In this document: positions 48,057 to 52,211 of the stretch, piece by piece
Layout: the number at the start of each line of letters is the position of its first letter
Position numbering within the stretch: position 1 is the stretch's first letter
Assembly: GCA_937924855.1 (NCBI GenBank)
Contig: CALEYQ010000030.1
Coordinates: 1-52,211 of the forward strand
Direction of reading: 5' to 3'
DNA: 52,211 nucleotides
Source: an uncultured Bacteroidota bacterium
GTDB lineage: Bacteria > Bacteroidota > Bacteroidia > JADZBD01
Program-made: the position numbers and the translations under genes
The notes under the pieces: generated by a model
The model's input: only the letters and a program-made list of their open reading frames with translations
What the model was told of the DNA's origin: nothing
The model's database searches: none

Positions 48057-49139
48057 ATGGAAAAGACCATGGTATTAACCTCCCCTAAAATTGAAATCCG
48101 GAAATCTTCAAAGACCCGCATTTCAGAGCTCGACATTAAAAACCTTGTGTTTGGTCATGTTTTTTCCGACCATATGCTGGTTGCCGATTATGAAAACGGC
48201 CACTGGAGCAAAGCCCATATTCAACCCTACGAAAAACTAAACATGGCCCCTTCGATGAGCGCCCTGCATTACGGACAGGCCATTTTCGAAGGTTTAAAAG
48301 CCTACCGAAGCCACGATGGAAAAATTTTGGTTTCCAGACCCTACGACAATCACCGCAGGATGAATATCAGCGCCGAAAGAATGGCCATGCCGAATGTTCC
48401 GGAAAATTTATTCATCGACGGGATAAGGGAGCTGCTTAAAATCGACAGTCAGTGGGTTCCCAACCAACCCGGCACATCATTATATATTCGTCCTTTTTTA
48501 TTCAGTACCGACGAGTATCTGGGTGTAAAACCATCAGAATCTTATAAGTTCATCATTTTCACCGCACCGGTAGGAGCCTATTATTCCGCTCCCATCAGAG
48601 TGCTTGTTGAAACCAATTATATCCGTGCCGTTGAAGGCGGAATAGGCTTTGTTAAAGCCGCAGGAAATTACGGAAGATCTCTTTTCCCGACCCGACTGGC
48701 TCAGGCCAGAGGTTATCAGCAGATTATATGGACCGATGCCAGAAACCATCGCTTTATTGAAGAGTCGGGAACCATGAACCTCATGTTTGTGATCGATGAT
48801 ATTCTCATCACTGCACCTTTGGGCGATACTATTTTGGCAGGTATTACCCGCGACAGTGTTTTAACACTTGCACGCGACTGGGGTGTGAGGGTTCAGGAAA
48901 GAAAAATAAGTATAGACGAAGTGGTTGATGCCCACCGCAAACGCACCCTGCAGGAAGTGTTCGGAACCGGCACCGCCGCTACCATTGCACATATTTCCGC
49001 TATTGGCTTTGAAGGAAAAGACTATGAACTGCCTCCCGTGGAGGAAAGGATTTTGAGCAACCGCCTGGCCATGGAACTGGAAAATATACGCAGAGGAAAA
49101 TCAAAGGATGTCCATAACTGGATGTTCGACATTAAATAA
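48057..49139 (+). CDS. ilvE: branched-chain amino acid aminotransferase
   Basis: PLP enzyme that makes or breaks down leucine, isoleucine and valine with glutamate/2-oxoglutarate. Class IV aminotransferase fold: PSMSALHYGQAIFEGLKAYR, LYIRPFLFST, FVKAAGNYGRSL with the PLP lysine near residue 200, FIEESGTMNLMFV and the final FGTGTAATIAHI substrate loop. Starting at ATG 48057 gives 360 residues, matching the longer eukaryote-like BCAT form of this phylum. An upstream in-frame start at 48021 has no support. No other ilv or leu genes are in the window. Confidence 0.95.
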   Translation: MEKTMVLTSPKIEIRKSSKTRISELDIKNLVFGHVFSDHMLVADYENGHWSKAHIQPYEKLNMAPSMSALHYGQAIFEGLKAYRSHDGKILVSRPYDNHRRMNISAERMAMPNVPENLFIDGIRELLKIDSQWVPNQPGTSLYIRPFLFSTDEYLGVKPSESYKFIIFTAPVGAYYSAPIRVLVETNYIRAVEGGIGFVKAAGNYGRSLFPTRLAQARGYQQIIWTDARNHRFIEESGTMNLMFVIDDILITAPLGDTILAGITRDSVLTLARDWGVRVQERKISIDEVVDAHRKRTLQEVFGTGTAATIAHISAIGFEGKDYELPPVEERILSNRLAMELENIRRGKSKDVHNWMFDIK

Positions 49140-49187
49140 TTTTTCCCGGCGTATGGAATTCCTGTACCGGGTTCGTCTTTTTCCCGG

Positions 49188-50504
49188 ATGAGCAACTTCA
49201 GGATTTTTATTTTCTTTTTGATTTTTGCCCCTGTATTACTACAGGGACAGAAACTTGTGGTGAGCGGAAAAGTTCTTGATGCCGAATCAGAACAACCCCT
49301 GTCCGGTGCCAATATTCTGGAAACTACAACCAAAAGAAATCTGGTCTCCGATAAAAACGGAAATTTTGTTTTCAGCTTTTCCGGCAACCTGAAGGAATCG
49401 GAGTTGAATTTTTCATTTTCCTATACCGGATATCAAAAGGCCTGGATCAAAATAAAACCCCTGAAAGATTCAATTTATCTCCTGGTAAAACTCAAAAGGA
49501 AAACCGAAGAGTTTGATCCCGTTACTATTTCCCCAAAACCCGATACAATAGTTGGGAACCGGAATTTTTTTGTTCAGGATTTTGAATTTCACGAAGACAG
49601 AATTGTCCTCCTGACTTTTGAAAAAAATACGAAAAAATGCAAAGTAATGCTGAGCACCGAAGCCGGGAAAATATTATCCACTTTTCCCATTCCCGTGCAA
49701 TCGGAAGAATTGTTTAAGGATTTCCTGGGATATATAAATGTAATCGGGAAAGACTCGGTGTACCGGGTCTTGGTGGAAGGAGATAATATCCGCCTGGGTT
49801 CCCTAAATGCCGACGACTTTAACAATCTTATCAGACCCTGCATTGATACCCTAAATGGGAAAATAGTCTTTACAGATTACCGGGACGATTACCCGGAATT
49901 TAACTATTTCATGTACGAGCGAAAAGACAGCACCTGGGAGGGGTTTGCGCATATTGTAGATCCATTCCTGGCCGATCTTTATGCATTTGAATACGACTTC
50001 CTGAACAATAAGCAAAAAGCATATGCCCTTAACCTGTCGCTGCAAACCGGCATCGATAAGCGCATCATAGCTGCACACATGACACAATTCCCGAAATCAC
50101 GATATTTTACCCCGCTTTATGCCCCCTTATTTATTGTCCGCGACACCATTTGTGTTTTCGATCATTATAAAAACAAGCTGTTCAGGTTTAATCTGGAGGG
50201 CGCACCGATTGATTCCTCCGGCATTTCTTATCACAAGCCCGAAAAATGGAGGGAGTGGCGCCGAAAAATTTTAAAAGATGAGGGCAGGGGAGGGGAGCTT
50301 TACGCCTTGTTCCAGAAAAACGGTTATTATGTATTGAAAGGGATAAACCCGGCCGATGGAAATGTTTGCTCCCAAACAACCCTTTATTTCCCTTATGTAA
50401 ATAAAATAAAGGTAAAGGATGGTTACGCCTGGTTCATCTACAGGCCTTTCGAATCCCTTCAGCCGAAGTTTCTATATCGTGAAAAACTACAGCCCTGCAA
50501 CTGA
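49188..50504 (+). CDS. exported protein with carboxypeptidase-regulatory-like domain, function unknown
   Basis: Not recognised as a named full-length family. A signal peptide (about 1-20, ending LQGQ) is followed by a CarboxypepD_reg-like beta sandwich (about 23-100: VVSGKVLDAESEQPLSGANI, then FSYTGYQKAWI). Residues 120-438 consist of beta-rich stretches, perhaps a six-bladed propeller; parts such as FFVQDFEFHEDRIVLLTFEK look like a blade. It has no TonB plug or barrel, so it is not a receptor. It lies between ilvE and the thioredoxin-like gene, with 48- and 75-base gaps, and may be its own unit. Probably periplasmic or on the outer-membrane inner leaflet. Confidence 0.7.
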   Translation: MSNFRIFIFFLIFAPVLLQGQKLVVSGKVLDAESEQPLSGANILETTTKRNLVSDKNGNFVFSFSGNLKESELNFSFSYTGYQKAWIKIKPLKDSIYLLVKLKRKTEEFDPVTISPKPDTIVGNRNFFVQDFEFHEDRIVLLTFEKNTKKCKVMLSTEAGKILSTFPIPVQSEELFKDFLGYINVIGKDSVYRVLVEGDNIRLGSLNADDFNNLIRPCIDTLNGKIVFTDYRDDYPEFNYFMYERKDSTWEGFAHIVDPFLADLYAFEYDFLNNKQKAYALNLSLQTGIDKRIIAAHMTQFPKSRYFTPLYAPLFIVRDTICVFDHYKNKLFRFNLEGAPIDSSGISYHKPEKWREWRRKILKDEGRGGELYALFQKNGYYVLKGINPADGNVCSQTTLYFPYVNKIKVKDGYAWFIYRPFESLQPKFLYREKLQPCN

Positions 50505-50551
50505 AAAGGCCTGAAATTTGTCTGATAGTTGGATATTAATCCAATTTACTG

Positions 50552-50559
50552 TAATTTAG
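50552..50559 (+). promoter_or_regulatory. possible promoter of the thioredoxin-fold gene
   Basis: TAATTTAG (one mismatch to TAnnTTTG) with a TTG 20 bases upstream (50529-50531) makes a plausible -33/-7 pair, 20 bases before the ATG at 50580. Confidence 0.3.
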
Positions 50560-50579
50560 ACCCTCAATCAACTAAAACA

Positions 50580-51215
50580 ATGAAAAAGAAACTATTAGCT
50601 ACCGGAATCCTGGCCCTTTGCCTTGTGTTTTCTGCCTTTACCCTTTTACACGAAATTCCTGCTGAAATTGAAGTGGGGAGCAAACTGCCAAAAGGTGATG
50701 TTAAATTGAAAGATGTTTCCGGTAAGGAAATCTCTCTTAATAATGCCATGGGCAAAAACGGACTCCTGGTTGTATTTACATGCAATACTTGTCCTTATGT
50801 ACTGGGATGGATGGACCGGATAAAAGAATCAGTACTTCACGCCAGTAATTTCCAGATTGGAACCATGCTGATTAACTCAAACGAAGCTTTGCGTAGCGGA
50901 AAAGCCAGCGATGATTCATTTGAAGCCATGGTTGAATTTCACAAGAAAAATGAATTGGGAGCACCTTATGTGCTTGACGAGAATTCCGTTCTTGCCGATG
51001 CTTTTGGTGCTACCAGAACCCCTCAGGTATTTTTATTCGATAAAGAAGGAACTCTGGTATATAAAGGAGCCATAGATGATAGTCCAAAAACTGCAGCGGA
51101 TATCAAGGAATTTTATCTCCGCGATGCCATTGGAGCCCTTTCGAACGGCAAAGAAGTATCCGTAAAAGCTACAAAATCCATTGGCTGTACCATCAAACGG
51201 GTTCACAAACACTAA
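50580..51215 (+). CDS. exported thioredoxin-fold (redoxin) protein
   Basis: Secreted or periplasmic thiol-disulfide protein (211 residues; signal peptide about 1-20). After a short beta segment (VGSKLPKGDVKLKDVSGKE) comes the thioredoxin-fold active site FTCNTCPYVLGW with Cys68 and Cys71 (C-x-x-C). FGATRTPQVFLFDKEGTLVYKGAIDD supplies the cis-Pro region. This is the TlpA/AhpC-like redoxin pattern used in periplasmic thiol redox or peroxide defence; the partner is unknown. I start at ATG 50580 because the upstream frame lacks a signal-peptide-like start. A strong terminator follows. Confidence 0.87.
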   Translation: MKKKLLATGILALCLVFSAFTLLHEIPAEIEVGSKLPKGDVKLKDVSGKEISLNNAMGKNGLLVVFTCNTCPYVLGWMDRIKESVLHASNFQIGTMLINSNEALRSGKASDDSFEAMVEFHKKNELGAPYVLDENSVLADAFGATRTPQVFLFDKEGTLVYKGAIDDSPKTAADIKEFYLRDAIGALSNGKEVSVKATKSIGCTIKRVHKH

Positions 51216-51232
51216 ACAATAAAAGAATTCAG

Positions 51233-51261
51233 AAAGCCCCGGACATCCGGGGTTTTTTTTT
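51233..51261 (+). terminator. intrinsic terminator after the thioredoxin-fold gene
   Basis: CCCCGGA, loop CA, TCCGGGG followed by nine T, preceded by AAAG that extends the stem weakly. It starts 17 bases after the stop codon. Confidence 0.85.
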
Positions 51262-51611
51262 GGCGGAAATGAAGAAAACCGAAACCGTATGGTTTTAAAC
51301 TTTTAAAATAAACAGCCTTTGGGTTTACAAAAATTTAACCTGAGGCGGGGAAAGGAATTTTGAAAAGCGGTGAGTTCTCCTAAAACAAAAATATAGCACC
51401 GGCCTTTAGAAGGTACTTTGATTACGATCGATTCCCATGTTGGAGGAGCAACTGGATGGCAGCCGTGAATTCAGCGGTTCAGAGGGTTATAAATACCGTA
51501 TTTCCTTTAAATCCGGGGTATACAAATAACACTATAATTAACATTATGTTAAGTGTTAATTATCTGATTACAAGGTAATAGCCACAAAGAAATGGTTTGC
51601 CCTATTCCAAC
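51262..51611. other. non-coding island, no gene found
   Basis: About 350 bases between two inward-facing terminators with no credible reading frame, tRNA or known riboswitch motif. It contains an AT-rich set of nested inverted repeats at 51528-51562. A minus-strand TATTTTTG (51386-51393) also matches the -7 consensus, so a small RNA read leftward is possible but unproven. Confidence 0.5.
51528..51562. repeat. nested AT-rich inverted repeats
   Basis: TTAACAT-T-ATGTTAA (51538-51552) is a perfect seven-base inverted repeat with a one-base centre. Overlapping longer pairs are TAATTAACA/TGTTAATTA (51535-51543 and 51554-51562) and AACACT/AGTGTT (51528-51533 and 51552-51557). The set suggests either a protein-binding site or alternative hairpins. 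Confidence 0.5.
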
Positions 51612-51635
51612 AAAAAAGCCCCGTAAAGGGGCTTT
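51612..51635 (-). terminator. intrinsic terminator of the TPR gene
   Basis: On the minus strand AAAGCCCC, loop TTTAC, GGGGCTTT with a run of six T. It lies about 32 bases after the TPR gene's stop. Confidence 0.85.
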
Positions 51636-51667
51636 GTTTGTAGCGGATTTTGCCAAAAACCATGGCT

Positions 51668-52211
51668 TTAGTTCTTAAGCAAATTATCCACTTCTTTATA
51701 CTTTTCGGTCCCTGCCTGCCCAGTTTTTAAATACAACTGCTTCAAGGCACGAAGGGCATCTTTATCCTGTGGATCTAACTTCTTTACTTCCTCCAAAAAA
51801 GGTATGGCCTTTGCGAAATACTCATTGGCCTTCTTTTCTTCAACTGCTAATTTATTAAAATCTGTGATAGTCTGGGCCTGGTTGAAGATAAATGCCCCCC
51901 AATTGTTATAAAATGCCCCAACACTGTACAATATCTTGGGGTCGCCGGGCTTTAGTTCATTGGCTTTCAACAAGCTGGACTCCGCAGTTTTGCAATATTC
52001 ATCGAATTTAGGCCCCTTTTTGGTCTCTCCTTCAGGAAAAGCAAGCTGGGCAAATCGCTGACCCTTAACCAAATATAATTCCGCATTTTTTGGATTTTTT
52101 TCTATGGCCAGGTTAATAATTCCAATGGCCTCATCCACCTTGCCCTCCTTAATGTAAAGGTTTATCTCCTCGATAATAAAACTATAGTTTCCAGGGAATT
52201 TCTTACGTCCA
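51668..52211 (-). CDS. TPR-repeat protein, 5' end cut by the window edge
   Basis: The C-terminal 180 residues of a protein whose start lies beyond base 52211; the frame is open to the edge (GRKKFPGNYSFIIEEINLYI precedes the first internal GTG). Several TPR units are visible: GKVDEAIGIINLAIEKNPKN, AELYLVKGQRFAQLA, LKANELKPGDPKILYSVGAF, AIPFLEEVKKLDPQDKDALR. The layout, with the NxAxxITDFNKLAVEEKKANEYF-type insert between two repeats, matches a TPR protein widespread in Bacteroidota. Whether it is exported cannot be told without the N-terminus. Confidence 0.85.
   Translation of the reverse strand, partial: GRKKFPGNYSFIIEEINLYIKEGKVDEAIGIINLAIEKNPKNAELYLVKGQRFAQLAFPEGETKKGPKFDEYCKTAESSLLKANELKPGDPKILYSVGAFYNNWGAFIFNQAQTITDFNKLAVEEKKANEYFAKAIPFLEEVKKLDPQDKDALRALKQLYLKTGQAGTEKYKEVDNLLKN

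Noticed and set aside
51262..51611. tRNA or other structured housekeeping RNA in the gene-free island
   Set aside because: No cloverleaf with a TTCRANY-like arm or CCA-adjacent acceptor stem was found on either strand by eye.
1..52211. Mobile element, prophage or defence island
   Set aside because: No transposase, integrase, terminal repeats, phage structural or restriction genes; RecQ, Aag and SSB here are ordinary repair genes.

Overview
The window is a chromosomal segment of a member of the Bacteroidota. The evidence is the gene content (two TonB-dependent receptors, a TamB-like protein, DUF3857, DUF4907, SpoIIE phosphatases with periplasmic TPR or propeller sensors, a Bacteroidota-type Tgt and PurC) and repeated copies of the phylum's -7 promoter box TAnnTTTG just ahead of start codons. 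Order and genus cannot be settled from the sequence alone. I see no phage, transposon, integron, CRISPR array, rRNA or tRNA. Coding density is very high: genes overlap as TGATG or ATGA, and converging genes often meet or overlap at their stops.

Layout. 1-10.1 kb: lptG (cut by the window edge) and tgt; a glycosyltransferase, sigma factor and rsmG operon; accD, fbaB and a DivIC-like division gene on the minus strand; then an L,D-transpeptidase, a DUF3857/transglutaminase protein and a hotdog thioesterase. 10.1-12.6 kb: a cobalamin riboswitch directly ahead of a BtuB-like receptor. 12.6-17.5 kb: lysC-lysA (DAP/lysine branch) and an M1 aminopeptidase. 17.5-21.7 kb: DUF4907, ABM and SAM-hydrolase genes diverging from phoH-purC, then a repeat protein predicted to be a beta-solenoid. 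21.7-28.3 kb: a TPR-SpoIIE phosphatase with a Rieske protein, then a minus-strand run tsaD, outer-membrane barrel, folP, cdaA (c-di-AMP synthase), MBL hydrolase. 28.4-37.3 kb: a TamB-like giant, a TonB receptor with a small anchored partner, a rhomboid protease and a TauE/SafE exporter. 37.4-43.2 kb: a tandem SiaB-like kinase, SiaC, ssb, a Zn-ribbon protein and a propeller-SpoIIE phosphatase. 43.2-52.2 kb: cupin, DinB, SulP, Aag, RecQ, IlvE, a carboxypeptidase-regulatory-domain protein, a thioredoxin-fold protein, a 450-base non-coding island and an incomplete TPR protein.

Most genes are housekeeping or envelope genes. The most interesting system is a SiaABC-like partner switch. One polypeptide carries two SiaB-type ATPase domains, its gene overlaps siaC, and two SpoIIE phosphatases with different periplasmic sensors lie in the same window. 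No diguanylate cyclase (the SiaD output of Pseudomonas) is visible, so the output is unknown.

Four regulatory or structural points also stand out: a TamB reading frame whose membrane anchor has no standard start codon; a terminator whose 3' arm contains the next gene's -7 box; a 16-base perfect palindrome between divergent genes; and four 10-base direct repeats ahead of the Zn-ribbon gene. All family assignments come from reading motifs and from memory of the families; no database search was run.
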